The notes under the pieces were generated by a model. That model ran no database searches and was not told where the DNA came from. It worked only from the letters and a program-made list of their open reading frames with translations. The position numbers and the translations under genes are program-made. DNA of 5,329 nucleotides. Source: Acetobacteraceae bacterium. GTDB taxonomy: Bacteria; Pseudomonadota; Alphaproteobacteria; Acetobacterales; Acetobacteraceae. The stretch is from assembly GCA_030039695.1 (NCBI GenBank), contig JASHVB010000086.1, positions 1 through 5,329 on the forward strand, written 5' to 3'. Below are positions 1-5,329 of this stretch, one piece after another (the stretch's first letter is position 1; every line of letters begins with the position of its first letter).

Positions 1-1
1 G

Positions 2-469
2 GCCGTCGGGCAGGCTCTCATCCATGCGGCGGTAGCGTGTTTGGTTGCTGGGGACGAAATGGATACGACCCGGATCAGCCCGGCAGGCAGCAGGGTCATG
101 CGGCGCTTGGAGGAATTGCTCGAGGCTAAGCCAGACGAGCCGCTTTACGTTCCCGAGATCTGCGCTGCGGTTGGTATCGGAGAGCGCAGCTTGCGTGCCT
201 ATTCCCAGGAACATCTTGGCATGAGTCCCCGCCGCTATCTGTGGCTACGGCGAATGAACATGGCACAGCGCGCGCTCGTCCGGGCGGATCGCAGGACGAC
301 TACCGTCACCGACATCGCGACGCAGTTCGGTTTTGGTGAGCTAGGCCGTTTCGCAGTGTCGTATCGAGTGCTATTCGGCGAGCCGCCATCAGTGACACTC
401 GGCCGCCGACAAGGTGATCCCCCTCCACACAGCAAAGATTTCCCGCGGCCGGGCTCCGTTTTCGCATAG
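2..469 (+). CDS. AraC-family transcriptional regulator, C-terminal part (5' end outside window)
   Basis: This is the C-terminal part of an AraC/XylS-type DNA-binding regulator. The frame is open to the left edge, and the residues before the first possible start (TTG at 41) still match the second regulator (ALIHAAVACL here, ELVWALVNCL there). The gene therefore begins outside the window and 41 is not its start. Both helix-turn-helix units of the AraC domain are visible. The first lies around nt 158-199 (EICAAVGIGERSLRAY) and is followed by the family-typical GMSPRRYLWLRRM helix. The second lies around nt 314-391 (DIATQFGFGELGRFAVSYR, then LFGEPPS). The last ~25 residues are a Pro/Arg-rich tail. 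By family, it would bind direct-repeat operators and activate nearby genes. Its effector is unknown because the sensor domain is not in the window. It stops 81 bp before the next regulator. The DNA-binding domain assignment is firm, the target is inferred. Confidence 0.9.
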   Translation, partial: AVGQALIHAAVACLVAGDEMDTTRISPAGSRVMRRLEELLEAKPDEPLYVPEICAAVGIGERSLRAYSQEHLGMSPRRYLWLRRMNMAQRALVRADRRTTTVTDIATQFGFGELGRFAVSYRVLFGEPPSVTLGRRQGDPPPHSKDFPRPGSVFA

Positions 470-493
470 CGGCCGCTCCGCACTTTCCGCACG
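456..493 (+). promoter_or_regulatory. Candidate operator, copy 1 of a conserved 38-bp segment
   Basis: This segment aligns without gaps to 1536-1573, with 27 of 38 positions identical. The conserved cores are CCGTTTT, GCATAGC and TCCGC. It lies 95 bp upstream of the ATG at 551, almost the same distance as copy 2 from its downstream start (92 bp). Its first bases overlap the last codons and stop of the upstream regulator. A shared AraC-type operator is the inference. A leftover of a tandem gene duplication is the alternative. Confidence 0.4.
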
Positions 494-535
494 ATCCAGG
501 ATCACGAGGCTCTAGCCAGCGCCATTATCCCGTGC

Positions 536-543
536 GAGAAGGA
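536..543 (+). promoter_or_regulatory. Ribosome binding site for the second AraC-like gene
   Basis: A purine-rich GAGAAGGA lies 7 bases before the ATG at 551. It supports that start over other in-frame candidates further inside the gene. An ATG at 544 is in another frame and is not followed by a credible protein. Confidence 0.6.
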
Positions 544-550
544 ATGACGG

Positions 551-1369
551 ATGGGAGGCGGTGGCTCCGTTCTCTACACCGACGTCAGAGATTTCGAAGC
601 GCGCCTTCCCGGCAGCGCACAACTCGTGGTGGCACCCGCGAAGCCCTTTCGTGCGCGGCTGACCTGGATGGAGTTGCGTGCTCTCCTGCTTGTTCATGCG
701 CGCGAGACGGTGCGGCGGGTCGGCTATCTTTCCTTACCCCCCGACCGGTCATCCGTGTTCTTTCCCCTGGATAGGAGCTCCGTACTGGTGTGCGACGGTA
801 TGGAGATCAAGGCGGGAGAGATCGTCCTCTATCGCGATGGTGCTCGTACGCACCAAAGAACATTGGGCTCAACCAGGTGGAGCGTAATTTCATTAGAGAC
901 GACCGTGCTGCGGGATCTCGGCATGATGCTTGCGGGCCGCGATTTTGTTACCTTGCCTGGCATGATTTTGCGCTCGGTATCAGCGGATTGGAGGCAGCTC
1001 TTAAAGTCGCATTCCGAAGCGATTCGCATCGCCGAGACACGGCTATCCCTCATTGACCACCCGCAGGTTGCGCGTGCGCTGGAGCAAGAACTGGTCTGGG
1101 CATTGGTGAACTGTCTCGCGAATGCCGAGGTGAGCGGCAAAGTAGCTGATCCTAACGGGAGCAACGTGTTGATGCGGTTCGAAACCTACCTGGCGAAGCA
1201 TACGGAAGAACCGTTGCCCATATCCGCAATTTGCAAACGCATCCGCGTATCTGAACGGACCCTCAAGGAACTCTGCGCTCCCATACTCGGAATGAGTCCT
1301 GCGCGGTATCAACACCTGCGTGCGCTCGCCACGGGAACCAGCAATCCGCCAAGCCACGCCCGGGAATAG
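551..1369 (+). CDS. AraC-family-like regulator with truncated DNA-binding domain
   Basis: The protein has 272 residues. Residues ~10-190 form the N-terminal sensing/dimerisation region typical of a common rhizobial AraC subgroup (stretches such as DFEARLPGSAQLVV, RVGYLSLPPDRSSVFFPL and HPQVARALEQEL). Residues ~224-257 are the first helix-turn-helix of an AraC domain (ISAICKRIRVSERTLKELC, then GMSPARYQHLRAL). The protein then ends after about 15 unrelated residues. The neighbouring regulator has ~55 more residues there, including the second helix-turn-helix. I looked for that missing part in all three frames downstream of 1369 and did not see it, so a simple frameshift is not evident. The start is ATG with a good ribosome binding site. 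It sits between a complete AraC domain and the sulfatase operon. It may be a decaying gene, or a product that senses a ligand but binds DNA weakly or only as a heterodimer. Family assignment is strong, function is open. Confidence 0.85.
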   Translation: MGGGGSVLYTDVRDFEARLPGSAQLVVAPAKPFRARLTWMELRALLLVHARETVRRVGYLSLPPDRSSVFFPLDRSSVLVCDGMEIKAGEIVLYRDGARTHQRTLGSTRWSVISLETTVLRDLGMMLAGRDFVTLPGMILRSVSADWRQLLKSHSEAIRIAETRLSLIDHPQVARALEQELVWALVNCLANAEVSGKVADPNGSNVLMRFETYLAKHTEEPLPISAICKRIRVSERTLKELCAPILGMSPARYQHLRALATGTSNPPSHARE

Positions 1370-1535
1370 TCTTCCGATATTACGCAGCGAGCCCGCAGCC
1401 ATGACCGGCAGATCCGACGCGAGGTGAGCGAGGGACCAACGTGAACCGTCCAGACGTCGTGAAGTGACCCTTCGGCGCGCGCCAGGGGATTTCAGCAACG
1501 AGTTATTCGCCTTCGATAATTTGTAAAAGGAGTTG

Positions 1536-1573
1536 CCGTTTTTGCATAGCCGCTTGTCCGCCACCTCTGCAAG
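1536..1573 (+). promoter_or_regulatory. Candidate operator, copy 2 of a conserved 38-bp segment
   Basis: This is the second copy of the segment at 456-493 (27 of 38 positions identical, shared cores CCGTTTT, GCATAGC and TCCGC). It lies 92 bp before the start codon of the sulfatase operon's first gene. Its 3' end covers the place where the -35 box of the candidate promoter would be, as expected of an AraC-type activator site at a promoter with a poor -35 box. Binding is inferred, not shown. Confidence 0.4.
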
Positions 1574-1589
1574 TTGCGTCACATACAAT
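1561..1589 (+). promoter_or_regulatory. Possible activator-dependent promoter of the sulfatase operon
   Basis: TACAAT at 1584-1589 is a good match to a sigma-70-type -10 box. The hexamer 17 bp upstream (1561-1566, CCACCT) does not resemble a -35 box. A good -10 with no -35, next to the conserved segment, fits an activator-dependent promoter. The evidence is a single hexamer, so confidence is low. Confidence 0.25.
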
Positions 1590-1610
1590 CAGGCAAGCTA
1601 GCTTTTCTTC

Positions 1611-1620
1611 AGAGGAGGTG
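1611..1620 (+). promoter_or_regulatory. Strong ribosome binding site deciding the start at 1628
   Basis: AGAGGAGGTG is a near-perfect Shine-Dalgarno sequence located 7 bases before the ATG at 1628. It argues against a longer reading from 1574, which would place this purine run inside the coding sequence. Confidence 0.8.
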
Positions 1621-1627
1621 GAGTGAG

Positions 1628-2110
1628 ATGCACCAGGCGAAGGCTGTTCAAGGGCGCGGTGCTGCAAGGCCTGGGGATCACTCTCACCATTTGGGCATCG
1701 CGGGGATCAAGGCCGTGATCCTGGCCAAGTTCATGCTTGTCGGGCGCATGCTGCACATCGGAGAACGATTTCGTGACAAACCGCTGATCTGGCCGACGCT
1801 GCATTATGCCCTGATGACCCTCATCGTCCTGCTCATCCTCGCCACGGCCGAGGAACTAATTGTAGGCTGGATCCATAGCCGAACTGTGGGGGACTCGCCC
1901 TACCATCCCGTCGGTCCGATCTTCTTCGAGGGTATCGCCGACAGCTTGATCATGTTCCTGATATTTGTGCCGTTCTCCGTGTTCACTTGTCTTTTCTCCG
2001 TGCTCGGCGAGCGCGAGGTGTTCTGGCTGTTCCTCTTGAGCCGAACGGTGGACGCCAATGTGCGTGATCGTCTAGCCGGCCACCTGCCACCAGCTCATAT
2101 GTCGGGTTAA
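1628..2110 (+). CDS. Small multi-pass inner-membrane protein, function unknown
   Basis: The protein has 160 residues and belongs to no named family I can identify with certainty. After a polar N-terminus of ~20 residues there are hydrophobic stretches at ~24-40 (GIKAVILAKFMLVGRML), ~58-80 (a strong membrane segment) and ~102-126 (a strong membrane segment). The loop HIGERFRDKPLIWPTLHY and the acidic pair at the end of the second segment (ATAEELIVG) are the most distinctive parts and look conserved-family-like. The ATG at 1628 is chosen because of the AGAGGAGGTG just upstream. The stop is 7 bp before the DUF202 gene and the sulfatase follows, so the three are probably co-transcribed. Proteins of this look occur beside DUF202 genes (my recollection, not checked). 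A role as membrane partner of the DUF202 protein is a guess from the spacing. Confidence 0.8.
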   Translation: MHQAKAVQGRGAARPGDHSHHLGIAGIKAVILAKFMLVGRMLHIGERFRDKPLIWPTLHYALMTLIVLLILATAEELIVGWIHSRTVGDSPYHPVGPIFFEGIADSLIMFLIFVPFSVFTCLFSVLGEREVFWLFLLSRTVDANVRDRLAGHLPPAHMSG

Positions 2111-2117
2111 GGGCACA

Positions 2118-2534
2118 ATGGAGCGGTTCGAGGTCAGGGTGACTGCGGATAGCCACTTCGGGTGGATTCGTACGCGACTCAGCCTTGAGCGCACGCTGAT
2201 GGCGTGGCTTCGCACCGCGGTCGCACTCATCGGCTTCGGCTTCGCGATCGTCCAGTACCTCAATCATCTGCAACAGCTTGTTGGCGCCAATCCGACCTAT
2301 TTGCCGAGGGCGCCGCGGTATCTGGGGCTGGCGTTGATCGCCGCCGGCGTGCTGGCGCTGCTGATTTCGATTTGGCAGTACTGGTGGACGCTGCGCTATC
2401 TGTGGAGTGGACCATTCGCCGCGATTGCCGGAGTGAAGCAGGAGCGTATGCAGTCGGCCGCTCTTGCCGTGGCCATCCTTCTCGTCTTCATCGGCTTGTT
2501 TGCTTTTTTCGCTGTGCTCTTACGCATGACGTAG
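2118..2534 (+). CDS. DUF202 (YidH-like) membrane protein
   Basis: The protein has 138 residues and carries the DUF202 signature near the N-terminus: RTRLSLERTLMAWLRTAVAL at ~18-37, with the ERT, W and RT positions (E24, R25, T26, W30, R32, T33) that characterise the family. Three membrane segments are visible, at ~33-48, ~70-90 and ~114-135, which is the usual DUF202 arrangement and length. Family members are inner-membrane proteins without an established biochemical role in bacteria. It starts 7 bp after the upstream membrane-protein gene, with only a weak ribosome binding site (TAAGG at 2108-2112), so translational coupling is likely. It ends 29 bp before the sulfatase start. The family call is firm. 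The functional link to the sulfatase is inferred from the operon layout only. Confidence 0.9.
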   Translation: MERFEVRVTADSHFGWIRTRLSLERTLMAWLRTAVALIGFGFAIVQYLNHLQQLVGANPTYLPRAPRYLGLALIAAGVLALLISIWQYWWTLRYLWSGPFAAIAGVKQERMQSAALAVAILLVFIGLFAFFAVLLRMT

Positions 2535-2550
2535 AGTTCAATGAACTAAC

Positions 2551-2558
2551 AAGGGAGG
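2551..2558 (+). promoter_or_regulatory. Ribosome binding site deciding the sulfatase start at 2564
   Basis: AAGGGAGG lies 5 bases before the ATG at 2564. The frame is open upstream to 2204, but that stretch overlaps the DUF202 gene in another frame and has no sulfatase-like sequence. The sulfatase core begins only eight residues after this ATG. Confidence 0.8.
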
Positions 2559-2563
2559 TTGCA

Positions 2564-4081
2564 ATGGCTGATGCGCGTAAACCGAATATCCTCATCATTT
2601 GGGGCGACGATATTGGCTGGTTCAACATTAGCGCCTACAACCACGGCATCATGAGCTATCGGACCCCAAATATCGACCGCATTGCCAAGGAAGGCGCGAT
2701 GTTTACGGACTGGTATGGCCAGCAAAGTTGCACTGCGGGCCGCGCGGCATTCATCACCGGACAATCGCCGATCCGCACCGGCCTCACAAAGGTCGGTATG
2801 CCAGGTGCAAAGATTGGCCTGCAAGCGGAAGACCCGACTATCGCCGACCTACTCAAACCAATGGGCTATGCAACGGGACAATTTGGCAAGAACCACCTGG
2901 GCGACCGGGACGAATTCTTGCCAACCGTGCATGGCTTCGACGAGTTTTTCGGCAATTTGTACCACTTAAACGCGGAGGAAGAGACCGAGAACCCCGACTA
3001 CCCGAAGAACCCGGAATTCAAGAAAAGGTTCGGGCCGCGTGGCGTCCTGCATTCGTGGGCACAGCCGGACGGTACGCAGAAGATCGAGGATACCGGCGCG
3101 CTGACAAAGAAGCGTATGGAAACCATCGACGACGAAATCACCGCAGCATCCCTCGAATTCATCGAGCGCCAGCACAAGGCCGGTAAGCCGTTCTTCTGCT
3201 GGTGGAACTCAACCCGCATGCACGTTTTCACCCATCTGAAGAAGGAGTCGGAGGGCAAGACGGGACTTGGCATCTATCCCGACGGAATGGTCGAGCACGA
3301 CGCGCACGTCGGACAGCTGCTCGCCAAGCTCGACGAATTGGGGATCGCCGACAACACCATCGTGATGTGGTCGACCGACAATGGCGCGGAGGAATTGAGC
3401 TGGCCCGACGGCGGAACCACGCCGTTCCGCGGTGAAAAGGACACCAATTGGGAGGGCGGTTGGCGTGTGCCCTGCGCGATCCGGTGGCCGGGCGTGATAA
3501 AGCCGGGCACGGTCTACAACGACGTTTTCTCACATCAAGACATGCTGCCGACTCTGCTGGCAGCGGCGGGCGAGACAGACATTGTCGAGAAGGTCAAGCA
3601 AGGCCACCAGGACGGCACGAAGATTTTCAAGGTCCACCTCGATGGCTACAACCTGATTCCGTTTTGGAAGGGTGAGGTGAAGGAGAATCCGCGCCCCGGA
3701 TTCCTCTACTGGAGTGACGAGGGCGATCTGATGGCGCTCCGCTACGGCGACTGGAAAATCCATTTCATTGAGCAACGCGCGGAGGGACTCCTGGCATGGC
3801 AGGAGCCATTTGTGCCGTTGAGGGTGCCGAAGCTCTTTAACCTGCGGACAGATCCGTTCGAGAATGCGGACGTTTCCGGCGACTTCTTCTACTCAAAATG
3901 GCGCGCGGATCGCCTATTCATGCTGTTACCGGCCGGAGCACTGGTCCAGCAATGGATCAAAACACTGACCGAGTTCCCGCCAAGGCAGCGGCCTGAACAT
4001 TGGAGTGTCGGGGACGTGCTCGACAAGCTCCAGCAGAACGCGCACGCCTTGGAAGCCGGGGCGGGAGGTAAGGTGAAATGA
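2564..4081 (+). CDS. Cys-type sulfatase (arylsulfatase-like), cytosolic
   Basis: This 505-residue alkaline-phosphatase-superfamily sulfatase would hydrolyse a sulfate ester to alcohol and sulfate. The substrate is unknown. Active-site elements are visible in order. The metal-binding pair is D15/D16 (IIWGDDIGW). The signature C56-T-A-G-R60 has C56 as the presumed formylglycine precursor. K109 and H111 lie in GKNHLGD, where the family more often has GKWHLG. H220 is in NSTRMH. The second metal motif is D272/N273 (STDNGAE). K292 lies in RGEKDTNWEGG. The CTAGR signature has Ala where most Cys-type sulfatases have Pro; the CXAXR form is also known for Cys-type enzymes. There is no N-terminal signal peptide, so the enzyme should act in the cytoplasm. 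The length is normal and the frame unbroken. No formylglycine-generating enzyme or anSME maturase is in the window, so maturation must come from elsewhere. It is the third gene of a probable operon behind two membrane proteins. A related phosphonate or phosphate ester hydrolase activity cannot be excluded from sequence alone. Confidence 0.93.
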   Translation: MADARKPNILIIWGDDIGWFNISAYNHGIMSYRTPNIDRIAKEGAMFTDWYGQQSCTAGRAAFITGQSPIRTGLTKVGMPGAKIGLQAEDPTIADLLKPMGYATGQFGKNHLGDRDEFLPTVHGFDEFFGNLYHLNAEEETENPDYPKNPEFKKRFGPRGVLHSWAQPDGTQKIEDTGALTKKRMETIDDEITAASLEFIERQHKAGKPFFCWWNSTRMHVFTHLKKESEGKTGLGIYPDGMVEHDAHVGQLLAKLDELGIADNTIVMWSTDNGAEELSWPDGGTTPFRGEKDTNWEGGWRVPCAIRWPGVIKPGTVYNDVFSHQDMLPTLLAAAGETDIVEKVKQGHQDGTKIFKVHLDGYNLIPFWKGEVKENPRPGFLYWSDEGDLMALRYGDWKIHFIEQRAEGLLAWQEPFVPLRVPKLFNLRTDPFENADVSGDFFYSKWRADRLFMLLPAGALVQQWIKTLTEFPPRQRPEHWSVGDVLDKLQQNAHALEAGAGGKVK

Positions 4082-4602
4082 GCTGAGTTTGGAGATTGTT
4101 GCCGTTACACGCGCAACCGTCCCCCCGAAAAGGTCGTAGTAAACTATTCAAAGGAGAAACGCTCGCGAACAGTGTTCCGTCAATCGGCGGGCGGGCTGGC
4201 ACGGCTCAATCTGCGTTTCGTTGATCGTGTTCGTTGCGTTGAACCCCGTCCTTTTCCTTCATGGATATCAGCCGGTTACCTGCGGCACATCGTATGAATA
4301 CAATATTGTTCGGAAGCGCCTCCAACTCGGACGCAAACAAGTCGTCGGAGCCGAACGCCGTGGTGTGTTGCGCCTCGGGTCCGCTGGGCGGCCATTGCGA
4401 TGGCGTGGAGTAGATGCCGGCGTTCGAAACAGGGCCTCAAGGTGTCGGTCTGTCGTTGACCGAACGTCGCCAGCGGCAGGTCCGTGGACCACGCGCGAGG
4501 GAGCAACTGGCGTTGGGCCCTTCGGTGAGCAACGGTTAGCCCCGGTGTCCTGACAATGATGTTGTTAGTGCTACCGATAATCTTATCGCTCGGCGTGACG
4601 GC
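4082..4602 (+). other. Gene-poor stretch without a supportable gene
   Basis: No open frame here has convincing protein character. An AAGGAG at 4151-4156 resembles a ribosome binding site but has no ATG at a usable distance. The frame behind it (open 4143-4553, no ATG) contains one short hydrophobic stretch (SLIVFVALNPVLFLHGY) and then Arg-rich, low-quality sequence. It could be the decayed start of a gene that lost its start codon. CGGTC/GACCG at 4446-4462 makes only a 5-bp stem. I see no convincing terminator after the sulfatase. Confidence 0.5.
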
Positions 4603-4848
4603 GTGTTGACCGAGGGAATCCTCACCGCATTCGTTATCCTTGCCGGCGCCGTCGCGCTGTTTGCGTGGCGCCGTCCGCGCTCCGACGTGGCGGCAATCCT
4701 TGTCGTGCTGGCACTGAATTTGAGCGGTGTGCTGACGATACAGGAATCGCTGGCGGGTTTCGGCGACCCCGTGGTGTTGTTGGTAGCCGCCGTCGCGATC
4801 GTCGGCGAGGGACTGGTCGCTGTCGCGCTGCCACTAATTGGGGTCTGA
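4603..4848 (+). pseudogene. N-terminal fragment of an SLC13-family permease
   Basis: The 81 codons match the beginning of SLC13/DASS-type permeases (ion-coupled anion transporters, usually ~600 residues in the bacterial forms with TrkA-C domains). The features are a first membrane segment (ILTAFVILAGAVALFAW), the pattern RSDVAAILVVLALNLSGVLT, then IQESLAGFGDPVVLLVAAVAIVGEGLVA, where the family has its typical GF.(D/N)P.V motif. Homology ends near nt 4820-4838, and the stop TGA at 4846-4848 lies inside the left inverted repeat of the 195-bp element, so the rest of the gene has been lost. The GTG at 4603 is the most plausible start, but no clear ribosome binding site precedes it. If made, the product would be a short three-segment membrane peptide without transport function. 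Proximity to a sulfatase makes a sulfate or anion substrate tempting, but there is no direct evidence. Confidence 0.75.
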
Positions 4849-4863
4849 TGCACTTTCGGTGCA
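4841..4863 (+). repeat. Left terminal inverted repeat of the 195-bp element
   Basis: This is a 23-bp perfect inverted partner of 5013-5035. Its inner 15 bases (4849-4863) form a small hairpin of their own: TGCAC, loop TTTCG, GTGCA. It provides the stop codon (4846-4848) of the SLC13 fragment. Confidence 0.85.
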
Positions 4864-5012
4864 CGCGTGGGCCAGCTCGCGACGCATATCATTGAAAACA
4901 CAAGAAAAGTCAGCAGCCCTAGGTTAATTGCGGCACAATCCCAATGTCCGGGTGTTGGGCGGCAGATCGTGCAGCAGTTTCAGCAACCTGGTCGGTCGGT
5001 CTACGAGGACCC

Positions 5013-5035
5013 TGCACCGAAAGTGCATCAGACCC
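5013..5035 (-). repeat. Right terminal inverted repeat of the 195-bp element
   Basis: This is a 23-bp perfect reverse complement of 4841-4863. The inner 15 bases (5013-5027) again form a hairpin: TGCAC, loop CGAAA, GTGCA. The adjacent outer bases differ from the left copy, which fixes the boundary at 5035. Confidence 0.85.
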
Positions 5036-5066
5036 GTCCAACCGGCAACGTGACACCGTCCGTTAA

Positions 5067-5329
5067 AACCTGGCGGAATCCAGCCGTTTTCGACGGTGCA
5101 ACGCGACACAGGGCGGTGAGTACCAATCGGGCAGCGTCCAGTCGCAAGGATTTCTGTGCGAGGGGGTGATCCTCAGTGACGACGCCGGGCAGTTCGCCGT
5201 CGGTGAGCACGCCCTGTGCTGGATCCACGCGGAACGTCTCATTCATAAGCTTGACACATTCACTGACGACCAGCGCACCGCTCAGCAGCAGGTGCGATCG
5301 CTGATCTGGCAGTTCTACGCCGACCTGAA
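5067..5329 (+). pseudogene. Internal fragment of an IS66-like transposase, continues past right edge
   Basis: The frame from 5067 to the edge reads through VILSDDAGQFAVGEHALCWI (nt 5166-5225) and then HAERLIHKLDTFTDD and VRSLIWQFYADLK. This is typical of the catalytic core of IS66-type transposases: the SDDAGQF segment followed by HALCW.HAER. Weaker resemblance (ATQGG...GSVQSQGFL against the family's ATEGAL.GSV...GF) extends back to about nt 5103. A stop at 5064-5066 and loss of homology upstream show that the N-terminal half, with its zinc-finger and leucine-zipper-like parts, is missing here. No start codon or ribosome binding site fits. The 195-bp element ends only 31 bp before the open frame. 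It is best read as a broken transposase, though the part beyond the window is unseen. The family call rests on motif memory. Confidence 0.7.

Larger units (their letters stand above)
4841..5035. mobile_element. 195-bp MITE-like element with perfect 23-bp terminal inverted repeats
   Basis: The segment begins with GGGTCTGATGC...CGGTGCA and ends with its exact reverse complement, 23 of 23 bases. The repeats do not extend further on either side. The ~149-bp interior has no credible coding sequence, so this is a non-autonomous element or a solo remnant of an insertion sequence. The tips loosely resemble IS6-family ends (GG.TCTG.TGCA), but that is a weak match. I see no target-site duplication: the flanks are ACTAATTG on the left and GTCCAACC on the right. 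It sits exactly between an SLC13 fragment and an IS66-like fragment, as expected if recombination or a flanking deletion followed insertion. Confidence 0.7.

Noticed and set aside
1043..1588. 181-codon open frame on the - strand
   Set aside because: It lies opposite the 3' part of the second AraC-like gene and the following intergenic region. Its sequence has no recognisable domain, and the + strand reading shows clear family motifs.
1574..1627. Longer N-terminus for the first membrane protein
   Set aside because: It would include the strong AGAGGAGGTG as coding sequence and overlap the candidate promoter. The ATG at 1628 is ideally spaced from that site.
2204..2563. Upstream extension of the sulfatase frame to 2204
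   Set aside because: The 120 extra residues overlap the DUF202 gene in another frame and are Arg/Ala-rich without sulfatase similarity. A good ribosome binding site precedes the ATG at 2564.
4446..4462. CGGTC/GACCG inverted repeat as a terminator
   Set aside because: It has only 5 paired bases and no following T-run, and it lies far from the sulfatase stop.
4221..4553. 110-codon + strand open frame starting with TTG
   Set aside because: After a short hydrophobic start it becomes Arg/Gly-rich with no domain character, and it has no ribosome binding site. It is treated as non-coding or decayed.
4556..4609. 17-residue hydrophobic open frame (MMLLVLPIILSLGVTAC) overlapping the SLC13 start
   Set aside because: It is too short and lacks a clear ribosome binding site. 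It could be a coupling leader, but nothing supports it beyond hydrophobicity.
4536..4901. 121-codon open frame on the - strand
   Set aside because: It is the antisense reading of the SLC13 fragment (Ser/Thr/Ala-rich low complexity) and runs into the inverted repeat.
4867..5169. 100-codon + strand open frame through the 195-bp element
   Set aside because: It crosses both the element and the flanking DNA with no recognisable protein. The IS66-like signal is in a different frame.

Overview
The window looks like an accessory region of an alphaproteobacterial chromosome or plasmid, probably Rhizobiales-like (Bradyrhizobium, Mesorhizobium, Methylobacterium or a relative). This is an inference from the high-GC codon use, the type of AraC regulators, the sulfatase subtype and the transposase remnant. 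No rRNA, tRNA or housekeeping marker is present to confirm it. All genes I can support lie on the + strand.

Left part (1-1369): two AraC-family regulators in tandem. The first enters from the left edge and keeps a complete two-helix-turn-helix DNA-binding domain. The second has a complete start and sensor region but ends right after its first helix-turn-helix, so half of the DNA-binding domain is missing. They are clearly related to each other in the part that overlaps. A partly conserved 38-bp segment (27 of 38 positions identical) lies 95 bp before the start of the second regulator. It recurs 92 bp before the start of the next operon, which makes it a candidate shared operator.

Middle part (1536-4081): a compact three-gene operon. 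It encodes a small multi-pass membrane protein of unknown function, a DUF202 (YidH-like) membrane protein 7 bp downstream, and, after a 29-bp gap, a full-length Cys-type sulfatase of 505 residues without a signal peptide. The sulfatase has the full set of recognisable active-site motifs, with CTAGR as the formylglycine signature (Ala in the usual Pro position). The layout suggests a cytosolic sulfate-ester hydrolase made together with two inner-membrane proteins, possibly controlled by the adjacent AraC proteins. The substrate cannot be read from the sequence.

Right part (4082-5329): a decayed zone. About 520 bp have no supportable gene. Then comes the N-terminal 81 codons of an SLC13-type permease, cut off by a 195-bp element with perfect 23-bp terminal inverted repeats (MITE-like, no visible transposase). 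After it comes an internal fragment of an IS66-like transposase that runs off the right edge and has lost its upstream coding part. This is a typical insertion/deletion scar zone next to an otherwise intact metabolic operon.
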